Shown here piece after piece: positions 1 through 9,300 of a stretch of DNA of 64,000 nt (position 1 is its first letter; every line of letters begins with the position of its first letter). Source of the stretch: Actinomycetales bacterium (lineage in GTDB: Bacteria; Actinomycetota; Actinomycetes; Mycobacteriales; Micromonosporaceae); NCBI GenBank assembly GCA_002919305.1, contig PKFB01000060.1, forward strand, positions 1 to 64,000. Reading direction: 5' to 3'. The position numbers were made by a program, and so were the translations under genes. The notes under the pieces are model-generated. The model did no database searches. It was not told the origin of the DNA and was given only the letters and a program-made list of their open reading frames with translations.

Positions 1-108
1 GGTGTCGACGATGGTGCCGTCGCCGGGTAGTTGGATTCCGGGGGTGTCTGGGTCGGTGTCGACGATGGTGCCGTCGCCGGGTAGTTGGATATCGGGAGTG
101 TCTGGGTC
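1..108 (-). repeat. 54-bp in-frame tandem repeat (two copies seen, may continue past base 1)
   Basis: Bases 1-54 and 55-108 are nearly identical and differ at only a few positions. Each unit encodes 18 residues (D-P-D-T-P-G-I-Q-L-P then G-D-G-T-I-V-D-T) of the large ESX-associated protein. The repeat may extend beyond the window edge. Confidence 0.9.
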
Positions 109-1797
109 GTTATCCCGGATTTGACCTCCGCCCGAGGGGCGTTGGGTTCCAATGCCCGTGCTACCGGGAGGGAGAGAACCGATCGGTACTTGGACACCGG
201 GAAGGAGCGGATTGACATCGGTGGGGCTCTGGATCCCCGGCATGTCTGGGTTGATGTCGAGGGAATCGGCTACGTCCGGTGGGAGGGTGACGTTCCCGTC
301 AGAGTCAACCGGGAACGTACCGTCGACACCCGGGATCGTGACCTCCTCCGGCAGCATTGATTCATAAGGACCACCAGGGCCAAGTGGTCCGGACACGTTG
401 CCGAGATTGTCGAATCCGTTTCCCAGGTTGCTGAATCCGTCGCCTAGACGGTTGCCGAGGTTGCTGAATCCGTCGCTTAGGTTGCTGAATCCGTCGCCCA
501 GACTGTTGCCGAGGTTGTTTCCGAAGTTCTCGAATCCTTCTCCGATATTATCGCCGAGGTTGCTGAATCCGTCGCTTAGGTTGCTGAATCCGTCGCCCAG
601 ACGGTTGCCGAGGTTGTTTCCGAAGTCCGAGAATCCGTTACCGATGTTGTTTCCGAGGTCTGAGAACCCGTCGCCAATATTATTGCCGAGATCTGAGAAT
701 CCGTCACCGATGCTGTCGCCTAGCTTAGTGAAGCTATCGCCGATGTTATTGCCGAGATCTGAGAATCCGTCACCTATGTTGTTGAGGCCGTCGCTTAGCT
801 GGGTGAAGCCATCGCCGATCTGATTCAGAATATCATTGATGTCTCTGTTATTGCCGCCGGTGCTTTCCTGGATGTCATCAGGGTGTACTACGGGAGGAAG
901 CGGGTCGGGCGTGTACGGGCGGAGTCGGATGTACGCGGTCTGATAGCGATAGGCGAGTTCCTGGACCGCGGCCTTGATTCCGGTATCGAGAGTATTTTGG
1001 ATGTGCCCTATCCAGCGTTCTTTTGCCTCGTTTTCGATCCTCTTCCATGACTCGCCTTTGGCGAGATCGCCGAAGTAGCTCGACCGCCAGTTCTCAACAT
1101 AACCATTTTCTCTAGTTGTGAGGTGCTCTCTCATTACCTGTCTGATAGCCCCTTGGGGGTGGTACGCCTCGTTTTCGGCCCAGCCACTTCGAATGCGGGG
1201 GAGCGCGCATACGAAAAGGTGTAACGCCATGGAGACTTCCTCCATGGTCGCGGCGTAAGAGAGCCCGCGAGTATTTTCAAGATGGAAGTAAAGATCCCCG
1301 AAGGCGTTGGCGATGTTGCGGGTCAAAGTGCGAAAAGCGCCTGCTGCGTTGCCTTTCCAGCCCGCACTCTCATTCCCCATCGCCCGAGCCATGGAGGCAA
1401 AGATCAAACCCTGTAGCAGGGAGAAGTACTGGGTGCGCGAGAAGGCCAGGGCGGCGTCGTACCCGTACCGGGGATTTACGGCCATCTCGCCGTAATTGAA
1501 TTTTTGGATCGCTGGTAGGAGTTTTTCGTTAAGCCAGGCTGTCCACGACCACCACGGGGAGTTGTATGCCTCTATTGCCGTAGAGTTGAAGTAGACCCTG
1601 ATCTTCTCGGAGTTCGCCCAGAAGATGAGCCTGTTTCCCGAATTGTCGTCATCGGTTTGGATGTTTAGCCATTGCATTCTCGTGATGTCGCTACGAGCGG
1701 GGAGGGACAGGCCTAGAATGTTGTTGAGTGCGGTCTCCCAGTTCCAGTTACCGTAGTACGGGTTACCGCCGCCATTCCCACTGTTTGGCTGTCCCAT
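1..1797 (-). CDS. Large ESX-associated repeat protein, 3' end outside window (partial)
   Basis: An open frame begins at an ATG at 1797 and reaches base 1 without a stop, so at least 599 residues are encoded. The N-terminal ~310 residues look helical and contain a WXG-like element at residues 147-149 (W-K-G, followed by NAAGAF). Residues ~325-466 are an 11-residue repeat of the type IGDGFSDLGNN, with some 7-residue insertions, as expected for a long amphipathic helix. The rest is Pro/Gly/Asp-rich and ends, as far as visible, in two copies of the 18-residue unit DPDTPGIQLPGDGTIVDT. No signal peptide or membrane segment is seen. It is the last visible gene of the eccD-eccB-esx operon, so a type VII-secreted effector or surface protein is inferred. 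The Asn/Gly-rich repeats recall mycobacterial PPE-MPTR proteins, but homology is not shown. Confidence 0.8.
   Translation of the reverse strand, partial: MGQPNSGNGGGNPYYGNWNWETALNNILGLSLPARSDITRMQWLNIQTDDDNSGNRLIFWANSEKIRVYFNSTAIEAYNSPWWSWTAWLNEKLLPAIQKFNYGEMAVNPRYGYDAALAFSRTQYFSLLQGLIFASMARAMGNESAGWKGNAAGAFRTLTRNIANAFGDLYFHLENTRGLSYAATMEEVSMALHLFVCALPRIRSGWAENEAYHPQGAIRQVMREHLTTRENGYVENWRSSYFGDLAKGESWKRIENEAKERWIGHIQNTLDTGIKAAVQELAYRYQTAYIRLRPYTPDPLPPVVHPDDIQESTGGNNRDINDILNQIGDGFTQLSDGLNNIGDGFSDLGNNIGDSFTKLGDSIGDGFSDLGNNIGDGFSDLGNNIGNGFSDFGNNLGNRLGDGFSNLSDGFSNLGDNIGEGFENFGNNLGNSLGDGFSNLSDGFSNLGNRLGDGFSNLGNGFDNLGNVSGPLGPGGPYESMLPEEVTIPGVDGTFPVDSDGNVTLPPDVADSLDINPDMPGIQSPTDVNPLLPGVQVPIGSLPPGSTGIGTQRPSGGGQIRDNDPDTPDIQLPGDGTIVDTDPDTPGIQLPGDGTIVDT
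398..823 (-). repeat. 33-bp (11-codon) hendecad repeat block
   Basis: About a dozen imperfect copies of a unit encoding (I/L)G(D/N)GFS(D/N)LGNN lie in tandem, with 21-bp (7-codon) insertions. A period of 11 or 7 residues suits a continuous amphipathic helix. The copies diverge at DNA level but keep the Gly-Asp-Gly-Phe and Leu-Gly-Asn core, so the protein pattern appears selected. Confidence 0.85.
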
Positions 1798-1899
1798 TAC
1801 ACATCACTCCGACTGGGCACATTCTCGATCAGGGTCATACTGGCGTCACCGTCATCGCGTTACGCCCGCGGCAGTAGCCAGTGGTAGTCGTCAGATTTT

Positions 1900-2463
1900 C
1901 TAGTTGCCGCTTGAGCTATTGCTTGAGCTGTTGTTCGAGCTGCTGCTTGAGCTGCCGCTCGGGTTATTGTTCGAATTTCCGCTGGTGTTGTCGCTCCCCC
2001 AACCTCCGCTGAAGTTGTCCAAGCCATTGAGGCCGCCGGGATATGACCCTCCACCTTGTGGTCCGTTTTGCAACAGCGTGATCGTATTCGAAAATGAATC
2101 GAGGAATTCCCGGGCGGTCTGGTCGTTGAGCGCCTCGTTCGCCTCAAAAGCTTCGATCGTGGAGGTGAGCTCGAGGTCCATCTGCTTGAGAAGTCGCCGA
2201 AACCAGGTGAGTCGTTCGTACACCGACCCGCCCACGGTCTGCAGCCGGGTACGTAATTGTGCGGCCAGCGCAAACTGCGAGGTTCCGGCGTAGAGCGGGA
2301 TTTCACTGTCAAGCACCGGGATCATCCCGGTGCTCCGCTCATGGTGGGAGATAGCGGGGGTCATTATGGTGTCGAGATTGTCGATCGCGGCACGGACCTG
2401 GCGTTGGAAATACAGCAGATCCTCTTTGACGACTCTGGTGACGGAACCGTTTTCAAGCGACAT
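1900..2463 (-). CDS. ESX-associated helical protein with Ser/Asn-rich tail
   Basis: The product is 187 residues and I do not recognise the family. Residues 1-130 are predicted mostly helical, with conserved-looking SVYERLTWFRRLLKQ around residue 80. From ~135 the protein becomes Gly/Asn/Ser low complexity and ends in a Ser/Asn tract of about 28 residues. It lies between the two Esx-like genes and the large repeat protein, about 100 bp from each neighbour and on the same strand, so co-transcription is likely. By analogy with PE/PPE pairs it could be a helical partner or co-secreted adaptor of the large protein; that is inference from position and size only. No signal peptide or membrane helix is visible. 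Confidence 0.75.
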   Translation of the reverse strand: MSLENGSVTRVVKEDLLYFQRQVRAAIDNLDTIMTPAISHHERSTGMIPVLDSEIPLYAGTSQFALAAQLRTRLQTVGGSVYERLTWFRRLLKQMDLELTSTIEAFEANEALNDQTAREFLDSFSNTITLLQNGPQGGGSYPGGLNGLDNFSGGWGSDNTSGNSNNNPSGSSSSSSNNSSSNSSSGN

Positions 2464-2576
2464 GACGGTTTTCCTTGACGGGGGGCATGGGTCAGACGGG
2501 GATTCGGTCGTGGGGGTATGGGTGGCCGGGGCGACGCGCTGTCGCCACCGGCCGTATCGAGACCGCGGGCGCTGGC

Positions 2577-2885
2577 TCAGCGGATGTCAGCCCACCGGTG
2601 GGCGAGATTGAGGTCGGTCCGCTGGTAGTTGAACTTCATGTCTTCCAGGACGCCGCTGGAACGAGTGAGGATCTCACCCATCCGTGTGATCGCGGCGTCC
2701 CACTCCGCCTTCGCCTGACGGTAGGTTTCCTCCGCGACACCGGACCAGGTGGCGCGCAGTGGCGCCAGGGCAGCCTCCAGATCGTCAAGCATGGTCCGTA
2801 GTGAGGCGGTGCCCGCGCGGAGCGCCTCGCCGACGTTGTCGACGTCGGCGTAGTGAACTTCGATGTAACCGTCGCTCGCTGGCAT
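2577..2885 (-). CDS. WXG100-family ESX substrate (Esx-like)
   Basis: This 102-residue helix-turn-helix protein carries the WXG motif (W-S-G at about residue 47) between two helices. After the second helix it carries a Y-Q-R-T-D element that matches the YxxxD/E type VII export signal. Family members form antiparallel dimers with a partner Esx protein and are recognised by the EccC ATPase. The partner is probably the 109-residue protein encoded 27 bp upstream. Length and architecture are typical of EsxB/CFP-10-like proteins. Confidence 0.9.
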   Translation of the reverse strand: MPASDGYIEVHYADVDNVGEALRAGTASLRTMLDDLEAALAPLRATWSGVAEETYRQAKAEWDAAITRMGEILTRSSGVLEDMKFNYQRTDLNLAHRWADIR

Positions 2886-2912
2886 CTTGTACTCCTGGCT
2901 GTCAGCGGACCG

Positions 2913-3242
2913 TCAGTAGTTCACGGTGCCGAGTTCGTTGAGGATTTGGCCGGTGATCTCGGTGTTGTTGCTTTCGTTCTGCTGCAGGCCGTGCACCGTG
3001 AGCTGGGTGTTTTGCTCGAACAGGTTCAAGGCCGAGACGATGCGCTGAAACTGTGCTGACCACTCGGCCATCGCAGCCCCGAACTGGGTACCGCTGAGGC
3101 TGACCATGGCGCGACCGGTGAGCAGCATGATCGAGTCGTCGACCTGGGCCCGGATCCGAAGGGCGTTCTGTTCAGCGGTGTTGAAGTGCTCAATCGCGCG
3201 TTGCGTAATTTCAAGATCATTGGAGAGGCCCGGTTGGGTCAT
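2913..3242 (-). CDS. WXG100-like Esx partner lacking the canonical Trp
   Basis: A 109-residue, helical, Cys-free protein of typical Esx size. The turn reads L-S-G where WXG100 proteins have W-x-G; a Trp does follow in the second helix (AEWSAQF). No YxxxD/E signal is evident, and the protein ends T-V-N-Y. In ESX heterodimers one partner often carries the export signal and the other does not. With the adjacent W-S-G protein, which has a clear YxxxD, this fits a heterodimeric pair. It follows eccB by about 90 bp in the same operon. Confidence 0.8.
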   Translation of the reverse strand: MTQPGLSNDLEITQRAIEHFNTAEQNALRIRAQVDDSIMLLTGRAMVSLSGTQFGAAMAEWSAQFQRIVSALNLFEQNTQLTVHGLQQNESNNTEITGQILNELGTVNY

Positions 3243-3332
3243 GGCGCTTCCTTACTGTTCGTTGTCGGACAGGCTGTGGCGGGCGTACTGACGCGCCTCT
3301 GCAACGGACAGGCCGGTGACGGTGGTCGCGGC

Positions 3333-4763
3333 TCACCTCCCTTCGCCGATGTCGAGGGCGGGGCCGGTCGGGAGTAGGGCCAGCACGGTTGGCGGGATGA
3401 GTGCCGGCGTTACACCCGCGTACCCCAAGGCCTCCACCGCGTTGGCTGACGGCACGGGGTACTTCACTCCGGTGTCGGTGATCAGGTACGCGGCGGAGCC
3501 CGCCACCCCCGGAGCCACCTCAGGGAAAACCAGCGCCCCTGCGTTGGGGTCGATACTCACGGCGTCGGCGACCCGGTCGTCGACAACCCAACCGTCCCCT
3601 GTGGTGACCGGACGGGGACGGGGTAGTACGTCCCTGTCGGGGACCAGCGTCACCCGGACCTCGGCGCCTTCCGGACCAGGCCGGTGGCGGGCGCAAACAG
3701 CGGTGTCGGAGCCGGGGGTCATCGGGGTTGGTGGCGCGGTGGGCAACGCCAGCTCGTCACCGGCGGAAGAGGTGCCTTGCCGTAGCTGACTCACGGCGGC
3801 CGGGCTCGCCGGCACCGGTTCGGCGATACCGTCCGGGTACGCGGCCGCGGTGGCCGGATCCGCCAACACCAGCGCCGCCTCCAGCGGCGTCAAGGGCGTG
3901 ACGCCGTCACGTACCACCAGGTAGAACTCCTCGCGGCCGGTGGCGTTACGGACCACTAGCACCTGGCCGACCCGAGTCTCAGTGCCATCGACGACAGGTC
4001 CCTCCCTGCCCAGCTCCGTCACCTGAGGGGCGGCCAGGTCCGTGCCCGCCGGGAGCGCGTTGAGCCACCGTGGGTCCACCGGCACCGGTGCGGTGCTTCC
4101 CATGCCTAGTCCGTCGGCGACCCAGGGGGCACCCAACCGCAGCCGCCGGTCACGCCAGGCCAGGTACGTGTCGCCGTCCGGGCCTTGAATCAGAACGGTT
4201 TCGTCATCGTTGAGCGGCCGGAGGCCGGCACTGTCGGCGGCGGAGCCCATGTGGACAGTCACGACCGGCCGGATGGTTCCCGTGGAGTCGGGGACCGCGT
4301 GCGTGCAGATCAGCCAGTCACCCTGGTTGACCAAGCTGGGGTCGGGCAACACGTCCGGTGCGTGAGGGATCCCCACCGGGTGCCCGTGGGGTACGCCCGC
4401 CAACGACCGACGAGACACTGACTCCACGGTCGGCTCCCTACCGATCAACAGGCGAGCCGAGGCGTAGTTGCGGACCGGGTGCAGCCGCCCGTCCACGAAC
4501 AGGTAGCGGTTACCGCTCTCCTCTTCGACGATGAGTACACCCTCGGCCCGCCACGAGTCGTCGTTCCCAGGGAAGATCAACCCGAACACCGCGAAGATCG
4601 CCACCAGGATCAGGCCGATCACCAGGCTCGCGAACCAGCCGATGGTGGTACGCCGCAGTGGCGGCTCTGGGGCATCAGGCTCGGCGCTGACCAGTGCCGA
4701 TGTCAGGCGCCCGACCAGATACGAGTGGGCCTGTACCTGATCACGCCGAGACTGCATGGCCAT
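3333..4763 (-). CDS. eccB: Type VII secretion protein EccB
   Basis: EccB is a single-pass membrane component of the ESX translocon with a large periplasmic, Cys-containing domain. The product has 476 residues. The N-terminus reads SRRDQVQAHSYLVGRL, the hallmark EccB start, followed by one membrane helix at about residues 39-66 and a long extracytoplasmic domain. Two Cys, in LICTHAV and TAVCARH, may form the conserved disulfide. The ATG at 4763 is preceded by a CAGGAGGG ribosome site. The gene is 28 bp downstream of eccD and upstream of the esx pair. Confidence 0.95.
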   Translation of the reverse strand: MAMQSRRDQVQAHSYLVGRLTSALVSAEPDAPEPPLRRTTIGWFASLVIGLILVAIFAVFGLIFPGNDDSWRAEGVLIVEEESGNRYLFVDGRLHPVRNYASARLLIGREPTVESVSRRSLAGVPHGHPVGIPHAPDVLPDPSLVNQGDWLICTHAVPDSTGTIRPVVTVHMGSAADSAGLRPLNDDETVLIQGPDGDTYLAWRDRRLRLGAPWVADGLGMGSTAPVPVDPRWLNALPAGTDLAAPQVTELGREGPVVDGTETRVGQVLVVRNATGREEFYLVVRDGVTPLTPLEAALVLADPATAAAYPDGIAEPVPASPAAVSQLRQGTSSAGDELALPTAPPTPMTPGSDTAVCARHRPGPEGAEVRVTLVPDRDVLPRPRPVTTGDGWVVDDRVADAVSIDPNAGALVFPEVAPGVAGSAAYLITDTGVKYPVPSANAVEALGYAGVTPALIPPTVLALLPTGPALDIGEGR

Positions 4764-4791
4764 CTTCCGGCCCTCCTGGGAACCTCATTCC

Positions 4792-6171
4792 TCAGCTCCC
4801 GAACCAGCCGAGCGCGATCCGGTACACATCGAGCACCCACAACGCGAGCGGGAGCAGCGCGATCGCGGTCAGTGACTGCGCCAGGTCAGCCGCGCGTCCC
4901 CAGTACGGCACCAGGCGGCGCCCGGGGAGCAGGCGGGAACCCAGGTAGCACAGTCCGGCGAGCCCGAGCCCGGCCCCGAAGGTGAGGTAGCGGCCGATCT
5001 CACCAAGGCCGGTGCACAGTGACGCCACCAGCAGGGCAGCGCCGAGCGTGGCGGGCACGATGCCGGCCAGTCGTTGCCAGGCGCTCACCATCACCCGGTA
5101 CTGCAGGGCCAGCAGCAGGATCGCGGTGAGCGTGAACAGCCGGACCGGCCAGCCGGGGGCGACGGCCAGGATCGTCAACGCGCCCCCCGTCACCGTCCCC
5201 AGCCCCCAGTACAGGGCAGTCATCATCCGGTCCGCTTCGGCGGTACGTTCCAGCACCTCAGCACCGGGCGCCGGATCCAAGTCGAGCTGCAACTCCTCCG
5301 GAGTGGTTGGTAACGGCTCCAACTGCATGCGGGCCAGCCGGAACGCGGTCACCGGCACCAGCGTGGTCAGCGGCAGCACCACCGTCACCGTGACAGCGGC
5401 GATCTCCACAGGGCTCCATGAGGTGAACACCCCCAGCAGGCCGGCGAGGGCCACCAGCACCCCACCGACGGCGGTACCGGTGTATGACGCCTTGCCCAGA
5501 CCCGTCGCCATCATCAGCAGCGGCGCTGCCACGACAACACCGGCGGCGCCGGCCGTCAACTGATGGGCGGTCCCACCCCCCACCAGTGTGGGGATCGACC
5601 CGTTGGCGAGCACCGCGAAGCCGAGCGCCGCGATACCGAGACAGGCCGCCCCGCCCCGGTCATCTAACGCCCGGGACGCCGCGGTGGCACCCGCGACCAG
5701 AACGACGGCGGTGACACCGGCCGCGATCGTGGTGCCGGTGGTGGGGCCACTGAGAAAAAGCAGAACCCAGGCGGTGGCCAAGACGACCAACAACAGCCCT
5801 AACAGCAGCCATCGGGTCATCGCCGGTCGCCATCGATCGCGCCGTTCCGCGATACCGGTGGCGACTCCGTCAATCAGGTCGTCGAAGTCCACCGGCGGCA
5901 ACTGCTCGGCTCGGGGCCGCAGATGCAGGACCTCACCGTCCCGGATCCCTAACGCCGCGACCGTCAGGTCCTCGTCAAACGCCGGCCCTCCAAGACGTTG
6001 CAGCACCCAACCGCTGTGCTCTAACCCAGCGTCGGGAAGCTCACTGCCCAGATATCCGATTAGCGTCGGTAGCAGGTCAGCCAGGGGCACGTTCGTCGGG
6101 ACCGCCACCTCGATGGTGCGGGACGGACCGCACACCGTGATTCGGCAGGGCTCCATGGTGACCGTGGACAC
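4792..6171 (-). CDS. eccD: Type VII secretion membrane protein EccD
   Basis: EccD is the multi-spanning, dimeric pore-lining subunit of ESX systems. The N-terminal ~85 residues form a ubiquitin-like (YukD) domain. A cytosolic linker and about 11 membrane helices follow, starting near WLLLGLLLVVLATAW and ending at the C-terminus. The frame is open up to an ATG at 6240. The GTG at 6171 has GGGAGG just upstream and puts the start next to the YukD fold, so I prefer 6171 (459 residues). The gene is divergent from eccC across a 146-215 bp promoter region and leads the eccB-esx operon. Confidence 0.9.
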   Translation of the reverse strand: MSTVTMEPCRITVCGPSRTIEVAVPTNVPLADLLPTLIGYLGSELPDAGLEHSGWVLQRLGGPAFDEDLTVAALGIRDGEVLHLRPRAEQLPPVDFDDLIDGVATGIAERRDRWRPAMTRWLLLGLLLVVLATAWVLLFLSGPTTGTTIAAGVTAVVLVAGATAASRALDDRGGAACLGIAALGFAVLANGSIPTLVGGGTAHQLTAGAAGVVVAAPLLMMATGLGKASYTGTAVGGVLVALAGLLGVFTSWSPVEIAAVTVTVVLPLTTLVPVTAFRLARMQLEPLPTTPEELQLDLDPAPGAEVLERTAEADRMMTALYWGLGTVTGGALTILAVAPGWPVRLFTLTAILLLALQYRVMVSAWQRLAGIVPATLGAALLVASLCTGLGEIGRYLTFGAGLGLAGLCYLGSRLLPGRRLVPYWGRAADLAQSLTAIALLPLALWVLDVYRIALGWFGS

Positions 6172-6385
6172 CTGTGCCTCCCACTCGTGGCCCGGCCCGG
6201 ATGGGCGACTGGTTCCGCTCGCTCCCTTCACGGCTGCCACGGCGGGAGGAGTTCACGCGTCTGCCCCACTTGAGCGGAACTTGAGATGAGGACCCGTACT
6301 ACGGGGAGGGGCGGCACCGTCTCTGTGATCCCCACACACCGCCGCACACGTGTAGGGAGCGGTACGGCACGGTGAGGAGGTCGGG

Positions 6386-9300
6386 ATGACCACGGTGCAG
6401 TTCCGGAGGCCACCCCGTCGGACACCCCCGGAGATGCCCAGTGGGGAACTGGCGTTGCAGGAACCCCCGGTGTTGCCCGAGGCGCCCACCGGGAACCTGT
6501 CGATGCTGTTGACGTTCCTGCCCATGGCGCTGGGTTCCACCGCGATGATCCTGATCTTCGTCAACCCCGGCAGTGGGCCGCTCACCTGGATCGCTGGTGG
6601 GTTGATGTCGGTCACCATGCTCGCGATGGTCTTCGGCCAGATGGGGCGTACCTCTGGCGATCGCAAACGACGGATGCGGGGCGAGCGCCGGGACTATCTG
6701 CGGTACCTGAGCCAGACCCGCCGCAAGGTCCGCGGCATGGTGGCCCAGCAGCGCCGTGCCCTAGCCTGGAGCCACCCCGACCCGGTGACCCTGTGGTCGA
6801 TCGCGATGTCGGGGCGGCTGTGGGAACGCAGACCCACCGACCACGACTTCGGGGAGATCCGTCTAGGCACCGGTACGCAACGGCTCGCGGTCAAGATCGC
6901 ACCGATGCAGACCAAGCCGGTGGAGGATCTGGAGCCACTGTGTGCGCGGGCGTTGCGTCGCTTCATCCACGCGTACACCACCATCCCGGACCAGCCGGTG
7001 GCGCTGTACCTACGAGGCTTCGCCCGGGTGACCCTGCGGGGGGACGCCGACGCGGCGCGGGCACTGGCGCGGGCCCTGCTCGCCCAACTGGTGACCTTCC
7101 ACTCCCCGGATGACCTGCGTGTGGTGGTGTGCGTCGCGCCGGATCGGGTCGCCGACTGGGAGTGGACCAAGTGGCTGCCGCACCTGATGCACCCCACCGA
7201 GCATGACGCGGCCGGGGCGATGCGGATGTTCGGCCACCAGCTCACCGAACTGGTGGAACTGCTGGGGGAGGAGTTCACCGAGCGGCCCCGGTTCACCAAT
7301 GACGCCACGCCTGGTCGGGAGGAGCCGTATGTGGTGGTGCTCATCGACGGTGTGGATGTCCCGCACGACCTGCGCTTCGGTGATCAGGGGTACCGCAACG
7401 CGGTCCTGATCGATGTCGACGGCCTCCTGCCGTGGCGGCAGGTCCGCGGCACCTTGTGCCTGCATGTGGAGCCGGAGACGGTGGCGATGCTGCGGACCGA
7501 CCGCTCCGGTAAGGAGGTCCGCACCCATCTGGGGCGCCCCGACCGGCTCAGCGTGACCCGTGCCCGAGCGCTGGCCCGTTGCCTGGCGCCGTGGCGGCTC
7601 GGCGCCCAACTGGACATCTCCCAGCCGTTGGCGACCACCTTCGATCTGACCAAGTTGCTCGGCATCGCCGACTTGGAAACCTTCGACCCGCACGCCCTGT
7701 GGAGCCAACGCACCGGCGCTTATCGGCTCCGGGTCCCGATCGGGGTCACCGAGGATGGGCAGCCGGTGGAGCTGGATATCAAGGAGTCGGCGCAGGGGGG
7801 TATGGGGCCGCACGGGGTCCTGATCGGCGCCACCGGGTCCGGCAAGAGCGAGCTGCTGCGCACTCTGGTGCTCGCCCTGGCGCTCACCCACTCCTCCGAG
7901 GTGCTCAACTTCGTCCTGGTCGACTTCAAAGGCGGCGCCACCTTCCTCGGCCTGGAGGAGCTGCCCCACACCTCGGCCGTTATCACCAACCTCGCCGACG
8001 AGGCGCCGCTGGTCACCCGGATGCAGGACGCGCTGCACGGAGAACTGGTACGCCGGCAGGAACTGTTGCGCGCCGCCGGGGGATACACCTCTCTGCTGGA
8101 GTATGAGAAGGCACGCGCCGCCGGCGCCCCACTGGCGCCGCTGCCCACGCTGTTCGTGGTGGTCGATGAGTTCAGCGAGTTGCTGAGCGCACACCGTGAA
8201 TTCATCGACCTGTTCGTCATGATCGGACGGCTGGGGCGTTCGCTCGGAGTGCATCTGCTGCTGGCGAGCCAGCGGCTCGATGACGGCCGGATCCACCAGC
8301 TGGAGAGCCACCTGTCCTACCGGATCGGGCTGCGTACCTTCTCCGCGATGGAGAGCCGCGCTGTCCTCGGCGTACCTGACGCCTATGAACTGCCGCCGAC
8401 CCCCGGCAGTGGCTATATGCGCACCGACGTGTCGACCCTGACCAGGTTCAAGGCCGCGTACGTCTCCGGCCCGTACCGGAAGCCGAGCCGGCGGCAGCGC
8501 CAGGAGGCCGTCAAACACCAGGTGGTGTTGTTCGAGGCGAACCGGCTGGCGCCGCGGACCGCCTCACCCACGCAGTCATCAGACTCCGCCGACTTGACCT
8601 CCTCCGATCCGGACACTGCTACGCAGTCCACAGTGGACACAGCCGACACCGGGATCGCCGCGGCTGTGGAGGCCACGGACGCCACGGAGACTCCGGAGGA
8701 GGCGACCGAGACCATGCTGCAGGTCGCGGTACGCCGGCTGAAAGGGCAGGGGCCGCCCGCCCACCGGGTGTGGTTGCCGCCGTTGGCGGAGCCTCCCACA
8801 CTCGACCAGATCCTGCCCCCGCTCGGACCGGTTCCCGGCGTCGGCATGGCCCCCCTGGACTGGGCCGGCATCGGCGGCCTAGTAGTGCCGGTCGGCGTCG
8901 TCGATAAGCCGTTCGAGCAGGTCCGGGATCTGCTGATGGCGGACCTGTCCGGCTCCGGCGGTCACGTCGGTATCGCCGGCGGACCCCAAAGCGGCAAGAG
9001 CACGCTGCTGCGTACCCTCATCTGCTCCCTGGCCCTGACCCACACCCCAGAACAGGTACAGATCTACTGTCTGGACTTCGGGGGCGGCACCCTCAACGCC
9101 ATCGCCGACCTGCCGCACGTGGGTAGCGTCGCTGGCCGGCTGGCCACCGACCGGGTCAACCGCACCATCGCCGAGATCGTCAACCTGCTCAACATCCGGG
9201 AACGACGCTTCTCCGACCACGGCATCCAAAGCATGGCCAGCTACCGGCAGATGCGCGCCGAGGGACGTTTCCGCGACGACCCGTACGGCGACGTTTTTCT

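Noticed and set aside
398-823. Plus-strand frame rich in Leu-Pro-Arg-Asn-Ser repeats
   Set aside because: It is the antisense reading of the hendecad repeats; the minus-strand frame is longer, continuous and belongs to the ESX operon.
7010-8518. Long minus-strand frame inside eccC
   Set aside because: It is antisense to the ATPase domains, rich in Gln/Arg/His/Gly as expected from high-GC shadow frames, with no family resemblance.
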